A DNA stretch of 64,000 bases from Lacinutrix sp. 5H-3-7-4. Its GTDB lineage: Bacteria; Bacteroidota; Bacteroidia; Flavobacteriales; Flavobacteriaceae. Location: positions 744,001 through 808,000 of the forward strand of contig NC_015638.1 in NCBI RefSeq assembly GCF_000211855.2, given 5' to 3'. This document shows, one piece after another, positions 17,657-27,519 of this stretch; position 1 is the stretch's first letter; every line of letters begins with the position of its first letter. Position numbers and translations under genes: made by a program. The notes beneath the pieces were generated by a model, which was given only the letters and a program-made list of their open reading frames with translations, was not told where the DNA came from and ran no database searches.

Positions 17657-19198
17657 ATGAAAAAAGTAATATTAACATTTTTAGGTTTGGCTTTACTTAC
17701 AACAGTATCGTCTTGTGTGGACGACTTAGACACAGAGCCTAAAGTAGAATTAACGCTAGAACAACTTCTAGCAGACGACCCTAATGCAGTAGAAGGAATT
17801 CTTTCTAGACTTTACGCTTCATTTGCATTATCTGGGCCAAATGGACCAGGAAGTTCAGACATTAGTGACGACGCAGGAGAATCTCCTTTTTTAAGAGGAA
17901 TTATAAACCTTCAAGATTTTACGGCAGATGGTATGAAAAACCGTTGGGGAGATGATGGTTTAGACCAATTAACAACAACGTCTGAATGGACAAGTAACAA
18001 CAAGTTTTTTAGATATTTATACAATAGAGCATATTATACAATTCCACAGTGTAACAATTTATTAAATGTATTGGATAGTGCTAGTACAGATGCGGGAGAG
18101 TCTGTTGTCTCAGAAGTTCGTTTCTTAAGAGCGTTAGCATATTTCTATGTAATTGATGTATTTGGAAAAGGTGTTCTTGCTACAGACGAAAATTTTGGGC
18201 AATCAGAATTACTTCCAGAGTCTTCACGTACCGAGTTATTTAACTACGTAGAATCAGAGCTATTAGAAATCGAACCTTTAATAGGTGGGTTTAACGGCTA
18301 TGGTAGAGCTAACACATATGTAGTGGATATGTTATTGGCAAAATTATATATCAACGCAGAAGTTTATACAGGTACTGCAAGATATGATGATGCTTTTACT
18401 TATGTAAATAAAATAATAACCGAAGGTGGTTATAGTTTAACTAATAACTTTTTAGAAAACTTCTCTGGAGATAACGATATGTCTTCAGAAATTATATATC
18501 CATTAATTGCAGACCCAATTGTAAGTCAAAGTTTTGGTAATACAACATATATTGTAAATGGAAACTTAAGTCCAGATACAATAACAATTTCAGAATTTGG
18601 TGCAACAGAAGGTTGGCAAGGTCATAGAGCCACTAAAGCTTGGTATGGTTTATTTGGCGATTTAGATACTTCACCAGACGATAGAGCAAGTCTTTTCTGG
18701 ACCGAAGGCCATAACTACGAAATGAATGATTATACAATCTGGACAGATGGTTATCCTTCAATAAAGTTTAGAAACACAACATTTAATTCAGACTATACAC
18801 CAACTAGTTTTTCTGGCACAGATTTTCCACTATATCGTCTAGCAGATGCGTACTTAATGTATGCCGAATGTGCTTTAAGAGGAGCAACAGAGGCAAACAT
18901 GTCGGATGCTTTATCATATGTAAATCAAGTTAGAACAAGATCTAATGCAGACCCTATTACAATGGGAGAATTAGATTTAGATTTTATTATAGATGAAAGA
19001 GGAAGAGAATTAAACTTAGAAGGACATAGAAGAACAGACCTTATACGTTTCGGAAGATTTACAGGAGGAACTTATTTATGGCCATGGAAAGGTGGTACAG
19101 TAAATGGATCTTCTATTCCAGATACTTATAACGTATTCCCTATTCCTCAAACAGCTTTAGAAGCAAACCCTAACTTACAACAAAACCCAGGTTACTAA
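17657..19198 (+). CDS. susD: SusD/RagB-family starch-binding outer-membrane lipoprotein
   Basis: Lid protein of the SusCD complex that captures glucan at the cell surface. Start at 17657 (MKKVILTFLG) gives a lipoprotein signal ending in TVSSC; a Met two codons earlier is possible. Helical SusD repeats are seen from residue 90 on (YNRAYYTIPQCNNLLNVLD, EVRFLRALAYFYVIDVFG). The C-terminal RagB region contains PLYRLADAYLMYAECALRG and ERGRELNLEGHRRTDLIRFGRF, both hallmark segments. It lies 13 nt after the susC stop and 15 nt before the next gene. The glucan assignment rests on the locus enzymes, not on visible binding residues. Confidence 0.96.
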   Translation: MKKVILTFLGLALLTTVSSCVDDLDTEPKVELTLEQLLADDPNAVEGILSRLYASFALSGPNGPGSSDISDDAGESPFLRGIINLQDFTADGMKNRWGDDGLDQLTTTSEWTSNNKFFRYLYNRAYYTIPQCNNLLNVLDSASTDAGESVVSEVRFLRALAYFYVIDVFGKGVLATDENFGQSELLPESSRTELFNYVESELLEIEPLIGGFNGYGRANTYVVDMLLAKLYINAEVYTGTARYDDAFTYVNKIITEGGYSLTNNFLENFSGDNDMSSEIIYPLIADPIVSQSFGNTTYIVNGNLSPDTITISEFGATEGWQGHRATKAWYGLFGDLDTSPDDRASLFWTEGHNYEMNDYTIWTDGYPSIKFRNTTFNSDYTPTSFSGTDFPLYRLADAYLMYAECALRGATEANMSDALSYVNQVRTRSNADPITMGELDLDFIIDERGRELNLEGHRRTDLIRFGRFTGGTYLWPWKGGTVNGSSIPDTYNVFPIPQTALEANPNLQQNPGY

Positions 19199-19213
19199 TT
19201 AAAAAATATAATA

Positions 19214-20551
19214 ATGAAAAATTTTAAAATTTTATTACTGTTAGTTATAGCTGTTATTGGCTTTAACTCTTGTCAAGAAGACGACGATTTAGTTTTCACT
19301 GCTGTCCCACAAGGTGATTTTACTTTTTCAAATTCATTTTTAGAGGAGTATGTTTTAACACCTGAAGCTTCTGGTAACATAGCAGAGCGTTTTACTTGGG
19401 ACAATGCAAATTTTGATGTTCCTACAAATACAACATACGAATTACAAAGATCTTTTTCTGGAGATTTTTCAGATATGATTGTTGTAGAATCTACAGATGC
19501 TAATGAAATAGCAGTAACAATAGGACAAATGCTAACCTTTGCTGAAGAAGCAGGTCTAGACAATGACCCAGATACTGAAGATATATCAAATACAGGAGCT
19601 ATTTCTTTTAGACTTAGAGCTTTTGTTGGAGATACAGGAAACGGCACAGAAAGTTTCTCTATGCCACAAACATTAAATATTGTTTTACCAGAAAGCACTG
19701 GAAATACTGGTGGTTCAGGAATTGAACCAGTAAGCTGGGGAATTGTAGGTTCTGGTTACAATAACTGGGGAGCTTATGAAGATCAAACTTTTTATTCTAC
19801 TTCAGAGTCTAACGTTTTTGTAACATATGCTACATTACTTGATGGAGAAATAAAATTTAGAGAAAATGACGATTGGGCTAGTGATTTTGGAGATGATGGA
19901 GCAGATGGAACTTTAGATGCTGGTGGAGCAAATATTGTAGTAACTGCTGGTACATATAAAATTACAATGAATTTAAATGACAATACTTACACTATCGAAC
20001 CATTTTCATGGGGAGTTGTAGGTTCTGGATACAATGATTGGGGAGCATCACCTGATGCAAAATTTTACTATGATTATGTAACAGATACATTTAAAGTTGG
20101 TGTGAGATTAGTTGATGGAGAAATAAAATTTAGACAAAACAACGAATGGACTACAGATTTTGGAGACTCTGGAGCAGATGGAACTTTAGATGCTGGCGGA
20201 GATAACATTGTTGTAACTGCAGGACATTATACTATTACTTTAGATTTTAATGCTAGTACATATACTATTGAAGCTGCAGATCTATACGGTATTGTTGGTT
20301 CTGGATATAATGATTGGGGAGCAACACAAGATTTTACTTTAACACCTTTAAGTAATGATATTTGGGTTGGAGATATAGTAAACCTTGTAGATGGAGAAAT
20401 TAAATTTAGAGTTAATGATGCCTGGGATACAGATTTTGGAGATACTGGAGCAGATGGAACTTTAGATGCTGGTGGTGATAATATTGCAGTAACAGCAGGA
20501 AGCTATAGAGTAAAATTAGATATAGCTAATGGCACTTATGCTATAAACTAA
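19214..20551 (+). CDS. SusE/SusF-like surface starch-binding lipoprotein
   Basis: Accessory glucan-binding lipoprotein of the outer membrane. The signal ends in the lipobox FNSC and is followed by QEDDD, an acidic tail resembling surface-export signals. Residues about 25-160 fit the SusE N-terminal fibronectin-like domain (TWDNANF, TTYELQRSFSG). Three tandem domains of about 91 residues then begin near residues 174, 265 and 357, each with WGxVGSGYNxWG, DGEIKFR, GADGTLDAGG and a final YTIE-type strand. These match the starch-binding units of SusE/SusF, where aromatic side chains stack on glucan. The three copies are also very alike at the DNA level, which points to recent duplication or gene conversion. 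Confidence 0.9.
   Translation: MKNFKILLLLVIAVIGFNSCQEDDDLVFTAVPQGDFTFSNSFLEEYVLTPEASGNIAERFTWDNANFDVPTNTTYELQRSFSGDFSDMIVVESTDANEIAVTIGQMLTFAEEAGLDNDPDTEDISNTGAISFRLRAFVGDTGNGTESFSMPQTLNIVLPESTGNTGGSGIEPVSWGIVGSGYNNWGAYEDQTFYSTSESNVFVTYATLLDGEIKFRENDDWASDFGDDGADGTLDAGGANIVVTAGTYKITMNLNDNTYTIEPFSWGVVGSGYNDWGASPDAKFYYDYVTDTFKVGVRLVDGEIKFRQNNEWTTDFGDSGADGTLDAGGDNIVVTAGHYTITLDFNASTYTIEAADLYGIVGSGYNDWGATQDFTLTPLSNDIWVGDIVNLVDGEIKFRVNDAWDTDFGDTGADGTLDAGGDNIAVTAGSYRVKLDIANGTYAIN
19733..20551 (+). repeat. Three tandem coding repeats of about 275 bp
   Basis: Each unit encodes one starch-binding domain. Start points are near 19733, 20006 and 20282. Blocks such as the DNA for GADGTLDAGG and DGEIKFR are almost identical between units, so recombination could change copy number. 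Confidence 0.8.
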
Positions 20552-20580
20552 CAATACACATTATTCCTTATTCCTTAAAC

Positions 20581-20618
20581 AAAAGGCTGCATTTATACGC
20601 TAATTGCAGCCTTTTTTA
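20581..20618 (+). terminator. Rho-independent terminator after susE
   Basis: A 9-bp stem AAGGCTGCA / TGCAGCCTT with a 13-nt loop is followed by TTTTTT. It separates susCDE from the secreted amylase gene, which starts only 13 nt later, so it may be partial or the amylase may be made by read-through. Confidence 0.85.
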
Positions 20619-20630
20619 TAAACTATTATT

Positions 20631-23516
20631 ATGAAAAACAAATTACTTTTATTTTTTATACTTCTTAGCTACAGTGTTTTAGCTCAGCAACAGAATGTAA
20701 ACTATACTATTTCTCCTAATGTTTTTGAAGAAAATGAAACCATAACAATTACAATAGAAGGCAACAGTATTAATGAAGCAACATGGAATATAACAAACAA
20801 CGCCTTATACTTATGGGCTTGGTCTTTCGATTTAAATCTCGATAATATTCAAAACTGTCCTACAAATGGAGATTGGACAAATTCAAACGAAACAAATAAA
20901 TTAACCTATAATAGCGGCAACGATACCTACACTATTTCTTTTGTACCAAGTACATTTTATAATAGAACAAGCATAGGTAGAATTGGTTTTCTAATTAAAG
21001 CAAAAGATGGTACTGGAGACAAAAAATCTCAAGACATATTAGCAGATGTAGGAGCTTTTCAAGTAATACAAAACGCACCAGAATCAAATTCAACTACAAT
21101 TCTAAACTCTGGAGACAACTTAACTATAGATGCTCAAAACACTGGTGGCAATGCAAATTATACTTTAAGAGCAAATGGTATGGTTATAAATACTCAAACA
21201 AACATATCAACATACAATTATACAGATACAAATATTACTGAAAACAAAAATTACGAATTAGAAGTAAATCAAAATGGTAATATTGTTATTAACACATTCC
21301 AAACTATAGTAGATCCTGGAAATAATATTGCCGTGATGCCAACAGACTATCAAGATGGTATCACCTATTTAAGTGACACAGAAGCTGTTTTAGTTTTATA
21401 TGCTACAGGTAAAGATTTTGTTTACGTTGCTGGTAGTTTTAATAATTGGCAGCCAGATTCTTCTTACGCCATGAAAAAAGATCCTACTAGAAATAATAAA
21501 TTTTGGTTAGAACTTACAGGTTTAACTGCCAATCAAATTGAAACTTATCAATATTGGGTTGTAGACAAAACACCTGCAGTAAATTCACCAACATTAGTTA
21601 AAACTGCAGATCCTTATTCTACTTTAGTATTATCGCCTTTTGATGATCCATATATTCCAGCTAATACGTATCCAAACTTACCTGCATATCCTGCTGGCCA
21701 AGAAAGAGAAGTAACTGTATTACAAACAGGGCAAACACCATACGCTTGGCAGGTAACAAATTTTCAAAAACCTAAAAAAGAAGATTTAGTAATCTACGAG
21801 GTCTTAATAAGAGATTTTGATGCCGACAGAAATTTTCAAGATTTAATAGATAAAATAGATTATTTCAAAAACCTAAATATTAATGCTATTCAACTTATGC
21901 CTGTAATGGAATTTGAAGGAAACGAAAGTTGGGGATATAATACGTCTTTTCACATGGCATTAGATAAGTATTATGGCACAGAAGACAAGTTTAAAGAACT
22001 TGTAGATGTTTTTCACCAAAACGGAATTGCAGTTGTTTTAGATGTCGCTTTAAATCATGCCTTTGGTAGAAATCCAATGGTTCGTATGTGGATGAATGAT
22101 CCAGATAATGATGGTTGGGGAGAACCAAGTAGTGAAAACCCATATTTTAATGAGGTAGCATTACACAGCTATAACGTAGGTTCAGATTTTGACCATTCTA
22201 ACCCAAGAACTCAAGATTATGTAAAACGTGTAATTGAACACTGGATAAACAATTTTAATATAGATGGTTTCCGTTGGGATTTAACAAAAGGATTTACTCA
22301 ACAATGTACTGCTAGTGACGAAGCCTGCACAAACGCATACCAGTCAGATCGTGTTGCTGTACTAAAAAGCTATGCAGATCATTCTTGGGCACAAGATGAC
22401 ACGCACTATGTAATTTTCGAACATTTAGGTGGTAATCAAGAAGAGAAAGAATGGGCAGACTATAGAGTTAATGAAAACAAAGGCATCATGCTTTGGGGAA
22501 AAATGACTAATAATTATAACCAATTAACAATGGGTTATAACTCAGATAATGATATTAGTGGCGTTGGTCACGAAAGTAGAAACTTTAACGAACCAAGATT
22601 AGTGGGTTATGCCGAAAGTCATGACGAAGAACGTTTAATGTACAAAAACTTACAATTTGGTAACCAAAGTAATACCGCTCACGATGTGCAAGATTTAAAC
22701 ACAGCATTATCAAGAATGTCTGCTTTAGGAGCTGTAACTTTAACTATTCCAGGACCAAAAATGATATGGCATTTTGGTGCTTTAGGAATGGAAAACTCCA
22801 TTTTCACTTGTAATAATGGCACTGTAAACGAACCTGGAGATGCAGATGGAAGCGGAGATTGTAAATTAGACACAAAACCTCAACCACAGTGGACAAATAA
22901 TTGGCTTGCAGATGCTAATAGAAATAAAATTTATAACGATTGGGCAAGAATAAATATTTTAAAAACCGAAGAAGCTGTTTTTGAAGGCGACTATTCTATA
23001 AACCAAACAGATAATAGTTTAACGCCAAAAATTTATATTTGGGATGATACATTACCAACTACAGAACTTAAAAACGTTGTAATTTTAGCAAATTTTGATG
23101 TAAGCAATCAAAATATTACACCTAACTTCCCATACACAGGAATTTGGTACGATTTAATGGATCCTACAGGAAACACAACCATTAATGTAACAAACGTTAA
23201 TACACCAATACCTGTTGATGCTGGACAATTTAAAATGTATGGGAACCAAAATTCTCAAACACTATCTACAATAGATTATAATTTAAATAATGAATTAACA
23301 CTATACCCTAATCCTGCAAACAACACATTTGCAATTAGTAAAAAAGCAACTGTTATAGAAATTTATAATATTTCTGGTAAACTTATAAAACGCTTTAAAG
23401 GTGATTTTATTGAGAACACATCATTTAGTATTAGTGATATTACTCAAGGTATTTACATTGTAAAAACCCAAAATAATTTAGGAGCAACTTCTACCACTAA
23501 ACTTATAAAGTTGTAA
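20631..23516 (+). CDS. Secreted GH13 alpha-amylase with type IX secretion sorting domain
   Basis: Extracellular amylase of 961 residues. It has a Sec signal peptide (residues 1-18, SYSVLAQ). Beta-sandwich modules fill residues 20-340, the second one (FVYVAGSFNNWQPDS near 263) being a CBM48-like domain. The GH13 barrel carries Asp550 (GFRWDLTKG), Glu597 (VIFEHLGG) and Asp665 (ESHDEER). The C-terminal 75 residues are a type A T9SS sorting domain, with LYPNPANNTF, IYNISGKLIKRF and a final KLIKL. It therefore should pass the outer membrane by the Por/type IX system, and it takes the surface role that SusG plays in Bacteroides. It is flanked by terminators on both sides and separated from susE by one of them. 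Confidence 0.93.
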   Translation: MKNKLLLFFILLSYSVLAQQQNVNYTISPNVFEENETITITIEGNSINEATWNITNNALYLWAWSFDLNLDNIQNCPTNGDWTNSNETNKLTYNSGNDTYTISFVPSTFYNRTSIGRIGFLIKAKDGTGDKKSQDILADVGAFQVIQNAPESNSTTILNSGDNLTIDAQNTGGNANYTLRANGMVINTQTNISTYNYTDTNITENKNYELEVNQNGNIVINTFQTIVDPGNNIAVMPTDYQDGITYLSDTEAVLVLYATGKDFVYVAGSFNNWQPDSSYAMKKDPTRNNKFWLELTGLTANQIETYQYWVVDKTPAVNSPTLVKTADPYSTLVLSPFDDPYIPANTYPNLPAYPAGQEREVTVLQTGQTPYAWQVTNFQKPKKEDLVIYEVLIRDFDADRNFQDLIDKIDYFKNLNINAIQLMPVMEFEGNESWGYNTSFHMALDKYYGTEDKFKELVDVFHQNGIAVVLDVALNHAFGRNPMVRMWMNDPDNDGWGEPSSENPYFNEVALHSYNVGSDFDHSNPRTQDYVKRVIEHWINNFNIDGFRWDLTKGFTQQCTASDEACTNAYQSDRVAVLKSYADHSWAQDDTHYVIFEHLGGNQEEKEWADYRVNENKGIMLWGKMTNNYNQLTMGYNSDNDISGVGHESRNFNEPRLVGYAESHDEERLMYKNLQFGNQSNTAHDVQDLNTALSRMSALGAVTLTIPGPKMIWHFGALGMENSIFTCNNGTVNEPGDADGSGDCKLDTKPQPQWTNNWLADANRNKIYNDWARINILKTEEAVFEGDYSINQTDNSLTPKIYIWDDTLPTTELKNVVILANFDVSNQNITPNFPYTGIWYDLMDPTGNTTINVTNVNTPIPVDAGQFKMYGNQNSQTLSTIDYNLNNELTLYPNPANNTFAISKKATVIEIYNISGKLIKRFKGDFIENTSFSISDITQGIYIVKTQNNLGATSTTKLIKL

Positions 23517-23547
23517 ACTATTTTATTTCAGATAACCTCTGAAACTT

Positions 23548-23578
23548 TAAAAGCCACTCAAATGAGTGGCTTTTTTTA
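23548..23578 (+). terminator. Rho-independent terminator after the secreted amylase
   Basis: Perfect 10-bp arms AAGCCACTCA / TGAGTGGCTT with almost no loop (AA) are followed by a run of T. It marks the right end of the glucan locus. Confidence 0.88.
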
Positions 23579-23670
23579 TAGAAAAAAAACAAGATTAACA
23601 ACCTCTATTTCAACAATATAATCGCATAAAACAAAAAATCCCAATACAATTAAGTATCAGGATTTTGTTG

Positions 23671-23743
23671 TTGGCCCACTAGGGCTCGAACCTAGACTCT
23701 TCGGTACCAAAAACCGACGTGTTGCCAGTTACACCATAGGCCA
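23671..23743 (-). tRNA. tRNA-Gln (anticodon TTG)
   Basis: Cloverleaf read on the minus strand: acceptor stem TGGCCTA pairs with TGGGCCA, anticodon arm TCGGT-TTTTGGT-ACCGA gives anticodon TTG, and the T arm contains GGTTCGAGCC. The discriminator base is A and no CCA is encoded. It stands alone between the glucan locus and the DUF2723 gene. Confidence 0.93.
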
Positions 23744-24024
23744 GTGTTTCTAACAGGTTGCAAATTTAAAACAAAGTTTTATTTGAGCAAACATTTTATA
23801 GAAAAAAATATAAAAAATATAATCTTTGTTTTAAAACACCGTTAATGGTAATGATATTAAGTAACAAATAGAATATTAACTTTCTCTTTGTATTATTATA
23901 TATTTATTGTTTTAATATTACATCTAAAATTTAATAGCTACTATTTAAGCTGCTATAGGCTTAATTGTTATGCTCATTTCATATTTATTAGTAAATTCGC
24001 CATAGTATATAATTTATCTTGTTT
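23744..24024. other. Intergenic stretch with no recognised feature
   Basis: Very AT-rich gap between the tRNA (whose promoter must lie at its left end, on the minus strand) and the DUF2723 gene. No open frame, clear hairpin or exact TAnnTTTG box was found; TAAATTCG near 23992 is a one-mismatch candidate for the downstream gene. Confidence 0.5.
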
Positions 24025-27000
24025 ATGACATCAATTAACTTAAAAAAATGGAACAACATATTAGGTTGGTTCGCTTTTTTTATTGCACTTCTAACATATA
24101 GCTTAACAGTAGAACCCACAGTAAGTTATTGGGATGCCGGAGAATACATTTTAACTTCAGCTAAATTACAAGTTGGACACCCACCAGGAGCACCATTATT
24201 TCAAATGCTTGGTGCATTTTTCTCAACTTTTGCTATAGAACCACAATATGTAGGTTTAATGCTTAATATGGTTAGTGCTGTTTCTAGTGCATTTACCATA
24301 TTATTTATGTTTTGGAGTATTTCGCTATTACTACAAAAAATCGTTGGAGAGCAAGATTTAACAAATAGCAAAATTCAAGGTATTCTTGCTAGTGCTTTTG
24401 TTGGTAGTTTAGCATTTACTTTTACAGATTCATTTTGGTTTAATGCTGTAGAAACAGAAGTTTATGCCATGGCAACCCTAATAATGGCCATACTTTTTTA
24501 TCTAGGCTTACGTTGGGAAAGAGACATGAATAATCCTCGAGGCAATCGCTGGCTTATTTTAATTGCATTTGTAATTGGTCTATCTTTTGGTGTGCACTTT
24601 ATGGGATTACTTACCATTCCTGCATTAGGTCTTATATACTTTTTTAAAAATTACAAAAAAGTAACAATTATAAACTTTATAGTTGCTAACGTTGTTTCGG
24701 TAGCTATATTATTATTTATATTTAAACTGTTAGCTCCAAATATACTTAGGTTTTTTAGTGCTCTAGAAATTTTCTTTGTAAACACTATTGGCTTACCATT
24801 TAACTCAGGATCTATAATCGCTGGTTTAATTCTAGTTGCTGTAATATATTTTAGCCTTAACTATACACAAAAGAAAGGCTATAAACATTTAAATACAGGC
24901 ATACTTTGTATAACATTTGTAGTAATAGGTTTCTCTTCTTGGTTAATGCTCCCTATTAGAGCCAATGCTAATGTAGTTATTAATGAAAATAATCCTTCTA
25001 GTGCAAGAGAACTTCTTGCCTACTACAACTTAGAGCAATATCCTGAAACACATTTATTTTATGGCCCGCTATTTACAGACCAATACTCTGGTTTAGATGA
25101 AGATAAACCATATGTAGATGACAAACCTAAATACGAAAAAGATGAAGCCTTGGGCAAATATGTTATTGTTAACGATTATAAAAACGCTAAACAAAACTAT
25201 AATAGTGACCAAGCAGCAATATTACCTAGAATGTGGAGTGGCGAAAATGCCGAAAACTACATGCTATTTTCTGGTTTTTTAGATTTTAGCTTAAAAGAAG
25301 AATATATTGTAGACCCATTTACTGAAAATAAAATTGCCGATTTTATTTCAAAATACCAAAACAACCAACTCACTGAAAGTGAATATGATGGTTTTATGGC
25401 ACAGTATGGTGATAAATTAAACTTATATTTAAATCAAGGAACTCAAAAAGATATTGCTTTAATAAATCAATTTAAAAATGAAGTTGTTAAAGGTAATGTA
25501 GATTATGAAGGCTATCATAACTTCCTAAAAACTTACGGGCAACAATATTTAGATATTAAAAAACCATCATTAGGAAGTAATATTGCATACTTACTTGAAT
25601 ACCAATTAGGTTATATGTATTGGCGTTATTTTATGTGGAATTTTACAGGACGCCAAGACGATATTCAAGGAGAATATAACAACCATGGTAACTGGATAAG
25701 CGGTATAAAAGCTTTTGATGCATGGCATTTAGGACAGTCTCAAGATAATTTACCTAGCGATGTAGAAAATAATAAAGCAAGAAACACCTATTACTTTTTG
25801 CCTTTAATTTTAGGACTAATAGGCTTATTCTTTATTTTTAATAAAGACAAAAAACTCTTTTGGGTATTACTTGTATTTTTCCTGTTTACAGGTTTAGCAA
25901 TACAAGTTTATACCAATGTTAGACCTTTTGAGCCTCGTGAAAGAGATTACTCTGTCGTAGGTTCATTTTATGTATTTGCAATTTGGATTGGTTTTGGCGT
26001 TTATGCTATTTTCGACATGCTTAAAACCAAAATAAAAAACAGCATGCTCGCTCCTGCTGTTGGTTTAGTATGCTTAATTCTAGTACCTGGAATTTTAGCA
26101 GCAAATAACTGGGACGACCATGATAGGTCTAACAAGTACACAGCATTATCAATGGCAAAAAAATATTTAGACTCTTGTGCAGAAAATGCCATACTATTTT
26201 CAATAGGAGATAACGATACATTTGCACTTTGGTATGCACAGGAAATAGAAAATTATAGAACCGATGTACGTGTAGTTAATACCAGTTTATTTCAAACCGA
26301 TTGGTATATAGACCAAATGAAACGTAAAGCCTATGAAAGCGACCCAGTACCTTCTCAATTAACTCATGACCAATACAAGTACGGTACACGAGATTATATC
26401 ATGAAACGTACTAATTATTACGACCCTAAAACTGAAGAGTACAAACCTACTTTTAGCAGAGACACGCTTTCTATTAAAGAATTTTTAGATTTTGTTTCAA
26501 GCGACAACCCTAAAACTAAATTTAAACGTATAATTCAATTGCAAGGCGAAGATCCACAACAATACCCATCGCAATTACTAAACACAAACTATTTTCCGGT
26601 AGAAAATATTCGAGTTCCGGTTAATAAAAATGAAGTTTTAAGTAATGGCCTTGTAAAAGAAAAGGATGCAGATCAAATTGTAGATTATATAGACATTAAA
26701 ATTAAAGAAAGTGCCATATACAAGCAACGTTTATTAATGTTAGACATTGTTGGTAACAACAACTGGGAAAGACCAATTTACTTTACTGGTGGAGCTTTTG
26801 GAGATGATGATTACATCTGGATGAAAGACTATTTACAACTAGATGGTATGTGTTATAAATTAGTACCTATTAAAACACCTGTTGAACGTGCAAATCCATT
26901 TGATATGGGTCGTGTAGATAGTGATTTAATGTACAATAAAGTTAAAAATTGGGATTGGGGAAATAGCGGTAGTGAAAACATTTACCATGATCCTGAAACA

Positions 27001-27516
27001 CGTAAAAACTCAATAACATATAGAGGTAACTTAGCACGTTTAATGGAAACTTTAATAAACGAAAAACAGTTAGAAAAGGCTGAAGAAGTAGCAGATATAG
27101 CTATGGAAAATATGCCTGTAAACTACTACGGTTACTACACGCTTTTAGAGCCTTATATTAGCGGTTATTATGAAGTTGATGCAAAAGAAAAAGCCAGACA
27201 ACTTTTTAAAGATGTTGCTGTTAAATATCAAGAAAACTTAAAATATTATAGTGAGTTAACCAGAGAAAATCAGCTTAAAAACGGTGAAAATATCATTACA
27301 GACTTAGAACGCTATAGAGCTTTAATTATAGTATTAGTAGAGTATGATGAAGACTTTGCAGAGGAAGAGTTTAAAACGTTTCAATATCACGAAGAATTAT
27401 TTAGCGATTTAATGCCTAGCGAACAGCCAATAAGACAGCCACAAATTAGAGAAGAACGCGATATTAATAGAGATAGTAGCATTCCTAATTTAGCTCCACA
27501 AACAACCGAAGAGTAG
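24025..27516 (+). CDS. DUF2723 (GT117-like) multi-spanning membrane protein
   Basis: A large inner-membrane protein of 1164 residues. The ATG at 24025 is chosen; a TTG two codons earlier is less likely. The N-terminal 330 residues hold many membrane helices and the DUF2723 signature region (PTVSYWDAGEYILTSAKLQ, then VGHPPGAPLFQ), which resembles GT-C fold glycosyltransferases; the Asp in WDAGE is the equivalent of the first-loop catalytic acid of that fold. A second helical group follows at about 590-700, then a soluble domain (residues about 710-1130) with ENAILFSIGDNDTFALWYAQ. The family is widespread in Bacteroidota and has been placed in GT117; a mannosyl-type transfer to protein or lipid is a family-level inference. 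It is 3 nt from the following CE4 gene. Confidence 0.85.
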   Translation: MTSINLKKWNNILGWFAFFIALLTYSLTVEPTVSYWDAGEYILTSAKLQVGHPPGAPLFQMLGAFFSTFAIEPQYVGLMLNMVSAVSSAFTILFMFWSISLLLQKIVGEQDLTNSKIQGILASAFVGSLAFTFTDSFWFNAVETEVYAMATLIMAILFYLGLRWERDMNNPRGNRWLILIAFVIGLSFGVHFMGLLTIPALGLIYFFKNYKKVTIINFIVANVVSVAILLFIFKLLAPNILRFFSALEIFFVNTIGLPFNSGSIIAGLILVAVIYFSLNYTQKKGYKHLNTGILCITFVVIGFSSWLMLPIRANANVVINENNPSSARELLAYYNLEQYPETHLFYGPLFTDQYSGLDEDKPYVDDKPKYEKDEALGKYVIVNDYKNAKQNYNSDQAAILPRMWSGENAENYMLFSGFLDFSLKEEYIVDPFTENKIADFISKYQNNQLTESEYDGFMAQYGDKLNLYLNQGTQKDIALINQFKNEVVKGNVDYEGYHNFLKTYGQQYLDIKKPSLGSNIAYLLEYQLGYMYWRYFMWNFTGRQDDIQGEYNNHGNWISGIKAFDAWHLGQSQDNLPSDVENNKARNTYYFLPLILGLIGLFFIFNKDKKLFWVLLVFFLFTGLAIQVYTNVRPFEPRERDYSVVGSFYVFAIWIGFGVYAIFDMLKTKIKNSMLAPAVGLVCLILVPGILAANNWDDHDRSNKYTALSMAKKYLDSCAENAILFSIGDNDTFALWYAQEIENYRTDVRVVNTSLFQTDWYIDQMKRKAYESDPVPSQLTHDQYKYGTRDYIMKRTNYYDPKTEEYKPTFSRDTLSIKEFLDFVSSDNPKTKFKRIIQLQGEDPQQYPSQLLNTNYFPVENIRVPVNKNEVLSNGLVKEKDADQIVDYIDIKIKESAIYKQRLLMLDIVGNNNWERPIYFTGGAFGDDDYIWMKDYLQLDGMCYKLVPIKTPVERANPFDMGRVDSDLMYNKVKNWDWGNSGSENIYHDPETRKNSITYRGNLARLMETLINEKQLEKAEEVADIAMENMPVNYYGYYTLLEPYISGYYEVDAKEKARQLFKDVAVKYQENLKYYSELTRENQLKNGENIITDLERYRALIIVLVEYDEDFAEEEFKTFQYHEELFSDLMPSEQPIRQPQIREERDINRDSSIPNLAPQTTEE

Positions 27517-27519
27517 TTT

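Noticed and set aside
19273-19698. A 141-codon open frame antisense to the SusE-like gene
   Set aside because: It is fully inside a well-supported gene, has no recognisable family and its composition is what the reverse of Ser/Thr/Asp-rich codons gives.
23517-24024. tRNA-Gln as an attachment site for an integrated element
   Set aside because: No integrase gene and no direct repeat of the tRNA 3' end was seen on either side; the glucan locus looks chromosomal.
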